DNA of 64,000 nucleotides from UBA946 sp031550725 (GCA_031550725.1 JAVBOH010000005.1:1-64000), one strand, 5' to 3'. Positions 42,561 through 51,569 are shown, numbered from the stretch's first letter. Program-made: numbers and translations. The notes: generated by a model not told the origin, from the letters alone.

Positions 42561-42755
42561 TTTCTGCTGTTCGCCGCCGCAGAAACATTTTTGAGGGGTA
42601 CGACATATTGAGAGAAAAGGTTATAAAACTGGAGTACGTATTTTTTTCGTTTTGGTATGTGTAGCAAGCCACAGAAAGTATCGTATACTTTCGGATTTCA
42701 CACAATTTTAATCGGATACCCCTCAAAAATTATTTGTTTACTGCCGCCAAACAAA
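42561..42755. other. Candidate oriT / relaxosome region upstream of mobC
   Basis: Nested symmetry: hairpin TTTCTGC/GCAGAAA (42561-42585) and hairpin TTTGTTT/AAACAAA (42733-42755) both carry GCCGCC in their loops. Between them a perfect 13-bp inverted repeat TTTTTGAGGGGTA (42588-42600 and 42717-42729) encloses a third hairpin GAAAGTAT/ATACTTTC (42674-42692). The region lies between divergent element operons and directly precedes mobC, the usual place for an oriT. The nic site cannot be identified by eye. Confidence 0.55.
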
Positions 42756-42819
42756 TGCTCATCCCTTTAAATTTTAGGTTGCACCTACGACCGCTTTATA
42801 TATTGGAGGTATTAATTTT

Positions 42820-43158
42820 ATGAGAAAATACAAGCAAGTGAAACGTAAAGAGATTGTGTATGACCTTGATGAATGGAAAGTGATTGAAGAAAGAGCTGCT
42901 GCTATTTCTGTAAAAACAGGAACGTACATCAAGCGAATATCTCTTGAAAATAACATAGTATGTTATGACTTGAAAGAGGCTGCACCACTTTTGAATACGC
43001 TTCGTATTATTGGTAACAACATCAATCAGATTGCCAAAAAAGCAAACGAAACCAATAACATCTATGCAGATGATTTTGCAAAAATGGAGGATAATTTCAC
43101 ATCAATATGCCTTATGTTAAATCAATTCCTATCCACACTTCCGTCAATCGCAGCTTAG
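42820..43158 (+). CDS. mobC: Mobilization relaxosome protein MobC
   Basis: 112 residues with a ribbon-helix-helix-like N-terminus (RKEIVYDLDEWKVIEERAAA) and the BacMobC motif LNTLRIIGNNINQIAKKANE. It binds oriT and helps the relaxase open the strands. GGAGG precedes the ATG. It overlaps the relaxase gene by 52 nt in another frame. An inverted fragment with nearly the same sequence lies at 424-630. Confidence 0.92.
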   Translation: MRKYKQVKRKEIVYDLDEWKVIEERAAAISVKTGTYIKRISLENNIVCYDLKEAAPLLNTLRIIGNNINQIAKKANETNNIYADDFAKMEDNFTSICLMLNQFLSTLPSIAA

Positions 43159-44537
43159 CATACATACTGAATCCTGATAAGACTGAGGATTTACTTTATA
43201 CTGCCTCACTCAATTGCATGACAAATGCAAAGGCAGCATATTTATCTATGAAAACGGTATATGAGCATTACACAGGAGAAAAATATAACGCACCCTTGCC
43301 AATTGAGGGCAAAGGGAGCGTTAAGGCAATTCACTATATTCAATCTTTTGACCCAAAAGATAATGTTTCGCCAGAGCTAGCTCATCGTATTGCCAAAGCT
43401 TTTGCACGTAAGACTTTTGGTGATGACTGTCAAATTGTGATTGCAACTCATATTGACCGAGGTCATGTCCATTCGCATTTTATCTTGAATTCATATTCAT
43501 TAACAGGGCAGAAATTCAATGATAATCAAACTACACTCAATCATATAAAGGAGTATTCCGACAGGACGTGCCTTGCTTTTGGTATTCAACCTTTTGATAA
43601 AACTAAGGGTAAGGGTAAAACTATGGCTTACAATGAGTGGGAGCATAAGAAGAAAGGTACGTCATGGAAACAAAAAATTCGTCTTGAAATTGACAGGCTT
43701 ATTGGCTCTGCTAAAAGTCTTGACGAACTGCTTTCTGAGCTTGAACTCAAGGGGTATGAGGTAAAACGTGGCAAATATATTTCAGTCAAAGCACCAGAGC
43801 AGCAACGCTTTGTTCGTACCAAAATGCTTGGCGAGGACTACACCGAAGATAGTCTTATCTCACGAATTATATGGCATGACATGGGTACTGATATTTCGTT
43901 ATCAGGTGAATTATCACCAATCAATATTGACTACAACAAAGCCATTGATGAAGTTTCAAAGCTTGCTGACAGTGGTGGAAAAATTCAGCGTATTCGTGAC
44001 AGTTCATATCCATACTCATCAAAAAATGATATGGATATTTATAAACTATCTGCACAGTTAGCAATATTAAATCGTGACAATATCAGTTCAATAGGTGAGC
44101 TTGAGGGAAAAATTTACAGACTTAAACAATCCTATGAAAATGCAAGGGTTGAACTTAATTTGCTTACATCAAAGCAAGAATATCTTGATACCCTGCTTGA
44201 ACAAGCTGATACATATTTTTCGCTTGTTGATAAGCCTTACCTTACTGTTGCTGATAATCTACGATTAAACATTAGCAAACAATCACTTCAAAATGCTAAC
44301 ATTAATACTCGTGAAGATTATGAGCATATGAAATCAACACAGCAAGAGACAAAGCAAAAGCTTGCAGCCTTGAAAGAAAATTTTCAAAACTGCAAGCGAT
44401 ATTATGATGTTTATTCGGATATTGCTAAAACTTATTATGCTATTTCAAGTGGGGACTATATTTCTAAGCTTGTTAAAGAGGAACAGGCAAGGCGTGAACG
44501 TGAGAAACAGGAGCAGAAGAAAGGTCACTCGCTTTGA
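43107..44537 (+). CDS. MobA-type relaxase (MOBP, Relaxase/VirD2 family)
   Basis: 476 residues. MPYVKSIPIHTSVNRSLAYILNPDKTED shows the N-terminal motif I region. HYIQSFDPKD and the histidine triad HIDRGHVHSHFILN form the metal-binding site. The following GYEVKRGKYISVKAPEQQRFVRTKMLGEDY is typical of Firmicutes MobA. The C-terminal 180 residues are coiled coil, ending KEEQARREREKQEQKKG. It nicks oriT and pilots the strand during mobilization. No coupling protein or secretion genes are nearby, so the element depends on a helper. Confidence 0.93.
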   Translation: MPYVKSIPIHTSVNRSLAYILNPDKTEDLLYTASLNCMTNAKAAYLSMKTVYEHYTGEKYNAPLPIEGKGSVKAIHYIQSFDPKDNVSPELAHRIAKAFARKTFGDDCQIVIATHIDRGHVHSHFILNSYSLTGQKFNDNQTTLNHIKEYSDRTCLAFGIQPFDKTKGKGKTMAYNEWEHKKKGTSWKQKIRLEIDRLIGSAKSLDELLSELELKGYEVKRGKYISVKAPEQQRFVRTKMLGEDYTEDSLISRIIWHDMGTDISLSGELSPINIDYNKAIDEVSKLADSGGKIQRIRDSSYPYSSKNDMDIYKLSAQLAILNRDNISSIGELEGKIYRLKQSYENARVELNLLTSKQEYLDTLLEQADTYFSLVDKPYLTVADNLRLNISKQSLQNANINTREDYEHMKSTQQETKQKLAALKENFQNCKRYYDVYSDIAKTYYAISSGDYISKLVKEEQARREREKQEQKKGHSL

Positions 44538-44619
44538 TGTTGCTCACTCTCAACTAATTCATAATTTATGGCTTTTTTTAAATAGTTTTCACATATCAGT
44601 ATAATTATATAAACATATT

Positions 44620-44730
44620 TTATTTTAATTTTATTGGTGCATAAAGTGCCATTTGATTATAACCTAAGCCAGCTTTTATTTCGTCATCAAGCTGTTCAAA
44701 TGTCAATAGACCTGATGTAACAGTTCTAAA
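44620..44730 (-). pseudogene. C-terminal fragment of an unidentified protein
   Basis: The open frame without start reads TVTSGLLTFEQLDDEIKAGL then GYNQMALYAPIKLK and a stop at 44620. It abuts the stop codon of the gene at 44731 and lies between it and the relaxase gene. It looks like the tail of a host gene cut at the edge of the mobile element. I do not recognise the family. The flanking 44538-44619 holds no feature. Confidence 0.4.
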
Positions 44731-45054
44731 TTAGGTCAGCTTTTTCCGACATATAGTATTGGCTAAAACTGCTACAACAGCTATTGTTCCGAACAATCCC
44801 CACGGGATAATCCAAGAAATAGTCGCTGGTATTTCAAAACGATAATATGTCGCTATCCCCAGTATAACCGATATAATACTCGTGCCACTTCCCAAGACAC
44901 GGCAAAGTCTTTTTGTATTGTATCTTTGCTTTTTTTCTTTGCTTAACATATTATATCCCGCTATCAAGAAGCTTCCTCTTCCTATTAATAGAATAACGGA
45001 TATGATAACAAGGATTGCAACTACAGTCCAAGGTACCCAGATTGGCGTATTCAT
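44731..45054 (-). CDS. DUF3784 family small membrane protein
   Basis: 107 residues with three hydrophobic segments (about 8-30, 52-70 and 78-99) and the family motif IGRGSFLIAGYNMLSKEKK then RLCRVLGSG. Function unknown. It ends KKLT directly at the fragment above, so the last residues may have been changed by the rearrangement. It has a good AGGAGG Shine-Dalgarno. Confidence 0.8.
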   Translation of the reverse strand: MNTPIWVPWTVVAILVIISVILLIGRGSFLIAGYNMLSKEKKQRYNTKRLCRVLGSGTSIISVILGIATYYRFEIPATISWIIPWGLFGTIAVVAVLANTICRKKLT

Positions 45055-45073
45055 AATTCATGTCCTCCTAAAA

Positions 45074-45535
45074 TTATTTTTTATCCAATGCAAAAAGCAA
45101 TTCAATTTCTGGTTTTTTGCCGATGCTTTTATCGGTGTGAAATTCATACTCCATGTTTAAGGCACTATATTCAGACGCAGGAAGCCACTGGGTATAAAAG
45201 TATCTTTTTGCTTCACCGACTGCCAATCCCCACATAAAACCTAGCTTAGGCTTTATTGTTATTTTTCCATAAGCACCTGATGGTAAGCTAATAGAATCCA
45301 GTTGATCATGCTGTACCAACCCACCAATAAATAAGTTGAAGTGTCCACTATTTTTATCGTAATCCTTTGATATGACAAAGAAAGGCAACACACTTTGGGG
45401 TACACTCTCTACTGCTCTATAATACTTTTTAGATAAAGAGGAAATGTCTTTTGAAATTGTTTTATCGCTGGATTCACCCCACAATCCATAAACAATTTGT
45501 TGTGGCTGTGTCAAAATTGAAACTTCTAATGACAT
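45074..45535 (-). CDS. GyrI-like small-molecule-binding protein
   Basis: 153 residues from MSLEVSILTQP (AGGAGG 6 nt upstream). The fold pattern (QQIVYGLWGESSD, FNLFIGGLVQ, PSGAYGKITIKPKLG, YEFHT ... PEIELLFALDK) is the SHS2/GyrI effector-binding domain found at the C-terminus of AraC and MerR regulators. Here it has no DNA-binding domain. It could act as a stand-alone drug or hydrophobic-ligand binder or hydrolase. Confidence 0.75.
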   Translation of the reverse strand: MSLEVSILTQPQQIVYGLWGESSDKTISKDISSLSKKYYRAVESVPQSVLPFFVISKDYDKNSGHFNLFIGGLVQHDQLDSISLPSGAYGKITIKPKLGFMWGLAVGEAKRYFYTQWLPASEYSALNMEYEFHTDKSIGKKPEIELLFALDKK

Positions 45536-45608
45536 TCTGTTACCTCCTAAACTATTGTGCATTATTCTAAAAAGATTTGCTTTTGCTCAACAAAACAAAA
45601 CTTTCCTA

Positions 45609-45974
45609 TTACAGAAACTCAGCTATCACAATCTCATTTCCATCTATATCTTGCAAACGAACTTCATAAGTACCCCATTCGTATCTAATTGCATCGGACA
45701 ATATGACTCCCTTCTCCTTCAAGCGTTCGATTGTGGAATCAAGGCTTGTGGTCTGAAAAACAAATGATTGGTGTCCAGTTGGTGCTATGCTGCATTTTTG
45801 GCAATCCCATATACAAATCATAGGAGCATTTTTTATGAACCCAAGATAAACTCCATTTGTATTGTCATCATCCGTTTTAATAATTGGTATTTCTAATACT
45901 TGTTCAAAAAAATTAATGAGTTCTTCTGCTTTTTCAGAGAAAATATTCGTACAATAATATCCTGTTATCATCAT
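45609..45974 (-). CDS. VOC-family (glyoxalase/bleomycin resistance fold) protein
   Basis: 121 residues made of two beta-alpha-beta-beta-beta units: ITGYYCTNIFSEKAEELINFFEQVL, then SFVFQTTSLDSTIERLKEKG and YEVRLQDIDGNEIVIAEFL. The terminal DxDGNExxI motif with its glutamate is typical. Members bind metals or drugs; the specific role is not predictable. It lies between the GyrI-like gene and the FAD reductase, all on the same strand. Confidence 0.85.
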   Translation of the reverse strand: MMITGYYCTNIFSEKAEELINFFEQVLEIPIIKTDDDNTNGVYLGFIKNAPMICIWDCQKCSIAPTGHQSFVFQTTSLDSTIERLKEKGVILSDAIRYEWGTYEVRLQDIDGNEIVIAEFL

Positions 45975-46003
45975 CTTACCTCCATTTTTGATTTATTATT
46001 CTT

Positions 46004-47035
46004 TTATAATTTCATTTCTAAAAACGTATCAGCAATTCCTGCTACAAAGTTCCACTGACGTTCCATATATATTTTTAACCTTTGGGTGCTGTCTCTATAA
46101 ACAGAATATACCATTTCCAAGTCATCAAAATGATTAGAAATAGCAGTTGCTGCACAAAAACCACTTTCCATTCCTGCGGAAATCCCTTCACCCATAGGAT
46201 TTAAAAAACCTGCAATCTCTCCGGCAAACAAAATACGATCAACACCGTAATCAATGTTACACTTCGGACGAATATGTGGCATAAGCCATTTTTCAGATTT
46301 AGTTTGCTTAGCTATATTCAAATTATGATATACTTTCATATAAGTAATGAACGCATCATAGTAAAAGCTAATCTTGCTTGTGTCTTTAACTGAAACACCC
46401 AAGACCAAAAGATTATCTTTCACATTAAACCAAGCATCATACTCTGAAAGTTCAGGCTGTAGATATGCGTAGAAATAATGAGGGTCTAAGTCAATAGTTC
46501 CCTGATTAAAAGTTTGAAAAGTCGTGATGTATCTGGCATCAGTATAACCAAGTTTTCGTTTAAATGTTCCAATAACACCCTCGCAATCAATAATGTAGTG
46601 TGATTTTTCTGTATATGTTTTTTGACCGTTACGCATAGTGACAGTTACCGTTTGGTCATCTTTTACACAAGATATCGCAGCAGTACAATCTCTTATTTCT
46701 GCGCCACTTTCTTTTGCTTTATCAACAAGCCAGTTATCAAAAGAGCTTCTCCAAACATTAAGTCCTTCTTGCTCAAAGCAATATTCTTTGCCTTTATCGT
46801 CTGTGAAAATCATTCCTTTATTTTGAATTGGTTCACACATTGACAGAGCAGGAACATCCTCATTGAAGTATTGTCGCACCAAATCCATAGTCTTTTTTAT
46901 TAAAACTCCAGAACAAGATTTGTAGCGTGGTAATTCAAATTTTTCAATCAATAACACTCTGTATCCATTTTGGGAGAGTGTTTTAGCAGCAGTACATCCT
47001 GTCGGACCTGCGCCAATTACTATTACATCATACAT
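46004..47035 (-). CDS. FAD-dependent oxidoreductase, geranylgeranyl reductase-like
   Basis: 343 residues from MYDVIVIGAGPTGCTAAKTL, chosen because GAGG lies 8 nt upstream; a GTG at 47101 gives a non-conserved extension. The dinucleotide-binding GxGxxG, the substrate/FAD motif LPRYKSCSGVLIKKT and the second FAD motif FAGEIAGFLNPMGEGISAGMESG place it in the geranylgeranyl reductase/UbiH-like group. It probably reduces double bonds of an isoprenoid or similar lipid. Confidence 0.85.
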   Translation of the reverse strand: MYDVIVIGAGPTGCTAAKTLSQNGYRVLLIEKFELPRYKSCSGVLIKKTMDLVRQYFNEDVPALSMCEPIQNKGMIFTDDKGKEYCFEQEGLNVWRSSFDNWLVDKAKESGAEIRDCTAAISCVKDDQTVTVTMRNGQKTYTEKSHYIIDCEGVIGTFKRKLGYTDARYITTFQTFNQGTIDLDPHYFYAYLQPELSEYDAWFNVKDNLLVLGVSVKDTSKISFYYDAFITYMKVYHNLNIAKQTKSEKWLMPHIRPKCNIDYGVDRILFAGEIAGFLNPMGEGISAGMESGFCAATAISNHFDDLEMVYSVYRDSTQRLKIYMERQWNFVAGIADTFLEMKL

Positions 47036-47097
47036 TAGCAAATCCTCATTAACTTTTCTTGTTTCACTTTGGATTTCAATAAAACAGAATTTATCTA

Positions 47098-47252
47098 TCA
47101 CTTCTCTAAAATAAATGGTTTAATTACTTCCTCTATAAAATCGACCCTATCAAAAACTGTTGGTTTGAAATAGGAAGTGACCGTAATCACGATGTTGTTT
47201 AGTGGATCAATATAGATTACATTCCCGCTATTCCCAATGTCGGCATATGTTT
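47098..47252 (-). pseudogene. C-terminal fragment of a beta-lactamase-like serine hydrolase
   Basis: The startless frame reads YADIGNSGNVIYIDPLNNIVITVTS then VDFIEEVIKPFILEK and stops at 47098. The G-N-S-G...I-Y-I-D-P strand pair is the C-terminal end (after the KTG-like box) of class C beta-lactamase-related hydrolases. The rest of the gene is missing, and the sequence overlaps the 3' end of the GNAT fusion gene. Confidence 0.65.
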
Positions 47253-47254
47253 TT

Positions 47255-47998
47255 TTATCGTTCCCATTTCAGATAAACCATATCTACTAACTGTACTCCA
47301 TCTTCAAACATTGGATGGTCGTAGTTATCTATAAAAAAGTTTTTTACTTTATGTGATTCTTTAAAACCACAGCTTTTATAAAAAGAAAGTGCCGAATAAC
47401 AGTCACCCGTTCCAACAAACAAAATGTTGCAATCAGAACAATGAGTAAATAGAAATTCTATCAACGTTTTCCCATATCCTTTTCGCCAACAATTAGGCAA
47501 TACAGCAATATTTTTGAGTTCGTAAATACCATTATCTTCTTGTGTAATTACACATTCGGCTTTCACACCACCATCATCCAAAATAAACATTTTGCCACGT
47601 TCAAGGTATTTATCTATCATTTCTTCCGATTCATCAGCCAACAACAGCAGGTCAATATAGCTTTTCTTGTTGTCTGTAATTTTTCTTATATCCATTATAT
47701 TCACCACAACTTCTGATTTATTTCCCCATAACACTTTAGGTTCTTTCGATAACACATATCCATTTTCATAATCTTCATGGTGATAAAGAGTTAGCTCTAA
47801 ACTCGATTGATTATATACAATCGACCACGGGGTTATCCATCTTTTATCATAACCGCCATGCGTTTGAGACACCTTCATCAGAGCATTCTTTATTTCGCTT
47901 TTTTCAAATATACCATCGTTTTCGAACAAAAGTTTTTCTAAAATATCATATCGTGCCTCTGTGACAATCATCTGGTTATCCAAATACTCCACTACCAC
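47255..47998 (-). CDS. In-frame fusion of a linear-amide hydrolase tail and a GNAT acetyltransferase
   Basis: 247 residues. The first about 98 (VVEYLDNQMIVTEARYDILE, ALMKVSQTHGGYDKRWITPWSIVYN, TLYHHEDYENG) look like the C-terminal part of a choloylglycine/penicillin-acylase-type hydrolase without its catalytic N-terminal cysteine. From MDIRKITDN (ATG 47695) a complete GNAT domain follows, with IAVLPNCWRKGYGKTLIEF and SFYKSCGF. The acetyltransferase may be translated from 47695 alone. The hydrolase part is a remnant fused by deletion. Confidence 0.65.
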   Translation of the reverse strand: MVVEYLDNQMIVTEARYDILEKLLFENDGIFEKSEIKNALMKVSQTHGGYDKRWITPWSIVYNQSSLELTLYHHEDYENGYVLSKEPKVLWGNKSEVVVNIMDIRKITDNKKSYIDLLLLADESEEMIDKYLERGKMFILDDGGVKAECVITQEDNGIYELKNIAVLPNCWRKGYGKTLIEFLFTHCSDCNILFVGTGDCYSALSFYKSCGFKESHKVKNFFIDNYDHPMFEDGVQLVDMVYLKWER

Positions 47999-48047
47999 GG
48001 AGTATCCTGTTCAGCCCGAAATAGCGAGGTGATGCATCATTCCTATG

Positions 48048-48761
48048 TCAGAGTGCATCCATTCCGTCTTTCACATGTTGTTCACCCTCATTAAACCCTA
48101 ATCCATGCATTTCCTTATGAAAACAAGCCCCCAAAGCTAACATACCAACCGTTGCTCCAACTAACCAAGCTATTGCTCCAAGCATCATAATAATCGCTAC
48201 ATTAAAAGCAGCTCCCACCAGAAACAAAGGAATCGCTAAAGCAGAGCATACAAATAACCTGCGTACCCATTTATAGTTTTTATCTTCCTTTGAAAATATG
48301 AAAGCCGCAAAGAAAAGAGAAATACACATCAAGAAATATGATGCCATTAGTGCATAAAATATTGAGTTGGAATACCCACTCACAAGTAGCGTAAGCCCTT
48401 CAGTCATCCCATTTTGAATACTTGGAATTACTGTGACAAGTTGTATTAGATAATTTGCGATGGATATTCCTGCATAAAGTAACCCAAAACTCAGTGCCAA
48501 CTGGCTCCATATTTTTTTATTGTCGGATGCGTAAATATGTAAGCCACTAACAAAAACCACATAGGAAATGGCAAGTACTATAGATGGCACTACCGTAAGC
48601 ATCTGAATTGGGTGAAAGGCATTTTGGTAGTTGACAATCCCTTTCCATTCTGAAAAATCAAAGGTAACTGCCAAGAGAACAATAAACAACACTGTGAATA
48701 TTGCAACAGCTACCGATGAAACACCACAAACTTTATATACTAAACGATTATCCTTTTCCAT
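48048..48761 (-). CDS. Six-TM membrane protein of unknown function
   Basis: 237 residues with about six membrane helices (14-38, 52-72, 86-112, 130-155, 166-187 and 190-212). The soluble tail has ACFHKEMHGLGFNEGEQ. The pattern resembles DUF4386/DUF998-like membrane proteins, but I cannot assign it. It begins 10 nt after the SDR gene with GAGGAATAG before the ATG, so it is part of the MarR-SDR operon. Confidence 0.55.
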   Translation of the reverse strand: MEKDNRLVYKVCGVSSVAVAIFTVLFIVLLAVTFDFSEWKGIVNYQNAFHPIQMLTVVPSIVLAISYVVFVSGLHIYASDNKKIWSQLALSFGLLYAGISIANYLIQLVTVIPSIQNGMTEGLTLLVSGYSNSIFYALMASYFLMCISLFFAAFIFSKEDKNYKWVRRLFVCSALAIPLFLVGAAFNVAIIMMLGAIAWLVGATVGMLALGACFHKEMHGLGFNEGEQHVKDGMDAL

Positions 48762-48771
48762 ATCTATTCCT

Positions 48772-49983
48772 CTATTCTACGACAATACAGTTTTCAAAAA
48801 TGTTGATAACAGCTTGTAAATCATCTATCCATCCTAAAATTGCTTGTGAGTTCTTTTTCAGCATTTCGGGATTTTTCTCATATCCTTGCAACAATTTGTA
48901 TTGATGCAAATAATAGGTTTTCAGTTTTTCAAATTCGGATTTATATTCTGCGGTTAGCCGCTGTCGCTTCGCCAATTCCAAAATAGATACCATGTTTTTT
49001 CGGAAAGCATCCGCTGCTGTGCCAACAGTTTTCTTGAAATCTCTTAGCACCCATTGACGCTCAAAAATGCTTCTTGTCAGCCATCCATCATATTGTTCAT
49101 CAAAAACACGGACAATATCTTCAATTTGCTCTGATAAGCTGCCCATGTCATTTAATGAGATAGTGGATACTTCTGTTTGAGTTTGCTTCTCAAAAAAACC
49201 TGCATCCATCAGTGCTTGTATTGATCCGATTTCTTGCCCGTTGTATCGCTTGGCATTTACAACAGAAAGTGCAAAGCCCAACCCCGCTTCTTCAGCATCC
49301 AACATATGTTTATCATTGATTTGATAAAACTCATTGGTTGTCATTCCCATAAGATGAGATACTTTTTCAATTGCTCTTTCTGCCGTTTCTGTCCTCACTA
49401 ATCCCGGACCGATGGCGTATGTATAAATATTTGTTTCTTCAAGCTCACCAGACAATGTATTGCAAAGTTCTACTTGTGATGTCTTGAATACTTCATATGC
49501 ACCCATGTAAGGTGCAGCACCAGATGATGGAACAAAGACGATAACACCACTATTGTTTTTCTTCATATCTGGTAGAAATTTTTGAGCAAGCAGAACGGGG
49601 GCTCTTAAGTTTACTGTATAGCTTTTATCCCACTCTAAAACTGAGAGCTTGTCTACTGCTCCTATTGGTGTAACTGTCGCATTGTTGAACACAACGTCAA
49701 CAAACTCGTACTTATTTTTTATAAACCCATACAAATCATCTATTTGCTTTTCATCAGAAATATCCACCTTATAAAAAAAAACTTGCTCAGAATGCAATTC
49801 ATGGTTTATTTTCTCTTGTGCCTGCATTCCTTTTTCAGCATCAATTTCAGCAATAATGATTTCTGCACCTAAATAGGCGAATGCACGAGCTGCCTCAAAG
49901 CCTATTCCACCACCTGCACCAGTAATTAATATGATCTTACCTAACAATGCATTTCTATCCAAATGTAGTTTTTCAATTAGCAT
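48772..49983 (-). CDS. Short-chain dehydrogenase/reductase with a C-terminal helical extension
   Basis: 403 residues from ATG 49983 (GGGAGG 7 nt upstream). The Rossmann fold shows ITGAGGGIGFEAARAF, the NNA motif VVFNNAT, serine in FVPSSGAAP and the YxxxK pair in YEVFK. The first 250 residues are normal SDR length; the last 130 residues are an added helical domain of unknown role (KNMVSILELAKRQRLTAEYK). It overlaps the marR gene by 11 nt. Substrate unknown. Confidence 0.88.
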   Translation of the reverse strand: MLIEKLHLDRNALLGKIILITGAGGGIGFEAARAFAYLGAEIIIAEIDAEKGMQAQEKINHELHSEQVFFYKVDISDEKQIDDLYGFIKNKYEFVDVVFNNATVTPIGAVDKLSVLEWDKSYTVNLRAPVLLAQKFLPDMKKNNSGVIVFVPSSGAAPYMGAYEVFKTSQVELCNTLSGELEETNIYTYAIGPGLVRTETAERAIEKVSHLMGMTTNEFYQINDKHMLDAEEAGLGFALSVVNAKRYNGQEIGSIQALMDAGFFEKQTQTEVSTISLNDMGSLSEQIEDIVRVFDEQYDGWLTRSIFERQWVLRDFKKTVGTAADAFRKNMVSILELAKRQRLTAEYKSEFEKLKTYYLHQYKLLQGYEKNPEMLKKNSQAILGWIDDLQAVINIFENCIVVE

Positions 49984-50449
49984 AGTCAATCCTCCCGTTT
50001 GTATAATTTTCAGAAGTTATAACCGATGCTGAAATCTTTTTCAGCAATTGTAGTAATTGATATTGTTCATCATCACTAAGTACCTTAAGAATTTTTGCAC
50101 CCATTTCGCTTTGATACTCAATATATAGATTCATAAACTGTTCACCCTTTTCGGTCAGGATCAAACCAAAAGACCGCTTGTCACGAGGATTTATAACACG
50201 CTCAATGTATTCTCTTTTTTCCAACCGATTTATAGTGCTTGTCAATGTGCTTTTGGGAACTTTTATCACATCCAAAAACTCACGAATTAGCATATCTTTC
50301 GTGTTTCCTACCAGCATAATCAAGTTAAGTTCAATAGGAGTAGAATAGGATAGCGTTTGATATCGTTCAACATCATTTGCTGTTGAACTTTTCATCAAAA
50401 TATTTAACCACATACTTGCTACTTCAAAATTAATCTCAACATCGTTCAC
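49973..50449 (-). CDS. MarR-family transcriptional regulator
   Basis: 158 residues from GTG 50449 (AAGGAGG 7 nt upstream). A winged-helix core (LSYSTPIELNLIMLVGNTKDMLIREFLDVIKVPKSTLTSTINRLEKREYIERVINPRDKRSF) with the conserved RDKR wing is flanked by dimerisation helices. It probably represses the operon marR-SDR-membrane protein from the palindrome at 50466-50480 and is released by a small ligand. Confidence 0.9.
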   Translation of the reverse strand: MNDVEINFEVASMWLNILMKSSTANDVERYQTLSYSTPIELNLIMLVGNTKDMLIREFLDVIKVPKSTLTSTINRLEKREYIERVINPRDKRSFGLILTEKGEQFMNLYIEYQSEMGAKILKVLSDDEQYQLLQLLKKISASVITSENYTNGRIDYAN

Positions 50450-50465
50450 ATTAGTTCCTCCTTCG

Positions 50466-50518
50466 TATAGTGCGACTATCGTACAATTTATTATAAGCTA
50501 TAAAATTGCAAAAGTCAA
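50466..50518 (-). promoter_or_regulatory. Promoter and candidate operator of the marR operon
   Basis: On the minus strand TTGACT (50513-50518) and TATAAT (50490-50495) stand 17 nt apart. Just downstream ATAGT-CGC-ACTAT (about 50467-50479) is a palindrome at the expected transcription start, a typical place for a MarR operator. Confidence 0.75.
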
Positions 50519-50568
50519 TGGGGGATATTCAAATATGAGCCGATGATCTGTGACTCCTCACTAATTCA

Positions 50569-50722
50569 TCAGCTCTGCATCTTCGCAATAATATGTTTAA
50601 ACTTGCCACTAATCGGATTGCTTTCAGGAAATTTTTCCGAAAGAGCAATCTTCGCAAACACTCCATTTTGAGCCAAATACTTTTTAACTGTTTGCTTTAC
50701 CACTTTGTCAATCTGTCTGGTT
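50569..50722 (-). pseudogene. C-terminal fragment of an unidentified protein
   Basis: A startless frame reads RQIDKVVKQTVKKYLAQNGV then FAKIALSEKFPESNPISGKF and ends KHIIAKMQS at 50569. It has coding character (amphipathic helix, charged turn) but no start, and its upstream codon is a stop. I cannot name the family. The rest of 50519-50847 shows nothing else. Confidence 0.35.
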
Positions 50723-50847
50723 TAATATTTACACATATGTTGCTTTTGTTTCTATACCTTTGCTAAAATCAATAGTCTCTTTTGTATAAAAAGATAGCAA
50801 TGGTTTAAACATATATAGCAGTCAATATGCTGCGATTGCTCAATATA

Positions 50848-51348
50848 TTATTTTAAGTACGAATTACTCCAAAGCCCTGTAATGCTACCGTATTGTAAAA
50901 TATGTCCATCAACAGCTCTAATCAAATCTTTTTTCCCAGAGGAAGTTTTTAACTCAAACATACAATCTAAAATAAAAACGTGAAATACATAACGATGAGT
51001 TCCCATTATGAACGCCGGTGGCTTAGGACCTCTATACCTGTTTTTCCCGTATCCAGAACCTTGCACAGCATTATCTAACGATTTTACATAAATGCCGTAT
51101 GGAATATTCTTTGGAATTTGTTCCATTATAGGAATATTCCATATCGTCCAATGATTAAAACTTTTGATAAATGGAATATCTAAATCATCCATAACGATAG
51201 CAATTGAAACAGCATCATTACATATATTTGATAAATTTATATTGGGAGAAACATCATCCCCAAAGCCTGTATATTGTTTTGGAATATCTCCACCATCTAT
51301 AAATGCATTACTCGTTACTTGTATTTGCGGTATACTATCTATTTTCAT
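50848..51348 (-). CDS. YbhB/YbcL-type PEBP (Raf-kinase-inhibitor-like) protein
   Basis: 166 residues from ATG 51348 (CAGGAGG upstream). Motifs IPKQYTGFGDDVSPNINLSN, AIVMDDLDIPFIKSFNHWTIWNIP, YRGPKPPAFIMGTHRYVFHVFILD are those of bacterial PEBP proteins, which bind phosphate-like anions. It is cytoplasmic (no signal peptide). Function in bacteria is poorly defined. It is a single-gene unit. Confidence 0.9.
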   Translation of the reverse strand: MKIDSIPQIQVTSNAFIDGGDIPKQYTGFGDDVSPNINLSNICNDAVSIAIVMDDLDIPFIKSFNHWTIWNIPIMEQIPKNIPYGIYVKSLDNAVQGSGYGKNRYRGPKPPAFIMGTHRYVFHVFILDCMFELKTSSGKKDLIRAVDGHILQYGSITGLWSNSYLK

Positions 51349-51569
51349 GAAATTATCCTCCTGATTTACCATTAAGAAAGCACTTATTGGAATTACAATT
51401 ATTATAACTTTAATTGCTTTAAGCTAAGCATATCATCTATCCATGAATTTTTCAACTTTTCACAGGTGACTTGCATTCTTGAACATCAACTCTATAAAAC
51501 TATATATTAATTGTTTTTATCAGTATATTAAATCAAACAGCGGCTTTGATTTACCAAAGCCGCCAAATG

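Noticed and set aside
42383..42726. Minus-strand open frames in the oriT-like region
   Set aside because: They have no ribosome site, are rich in rare residue patterns and overlap inverted repeats; better explained as non-coding.
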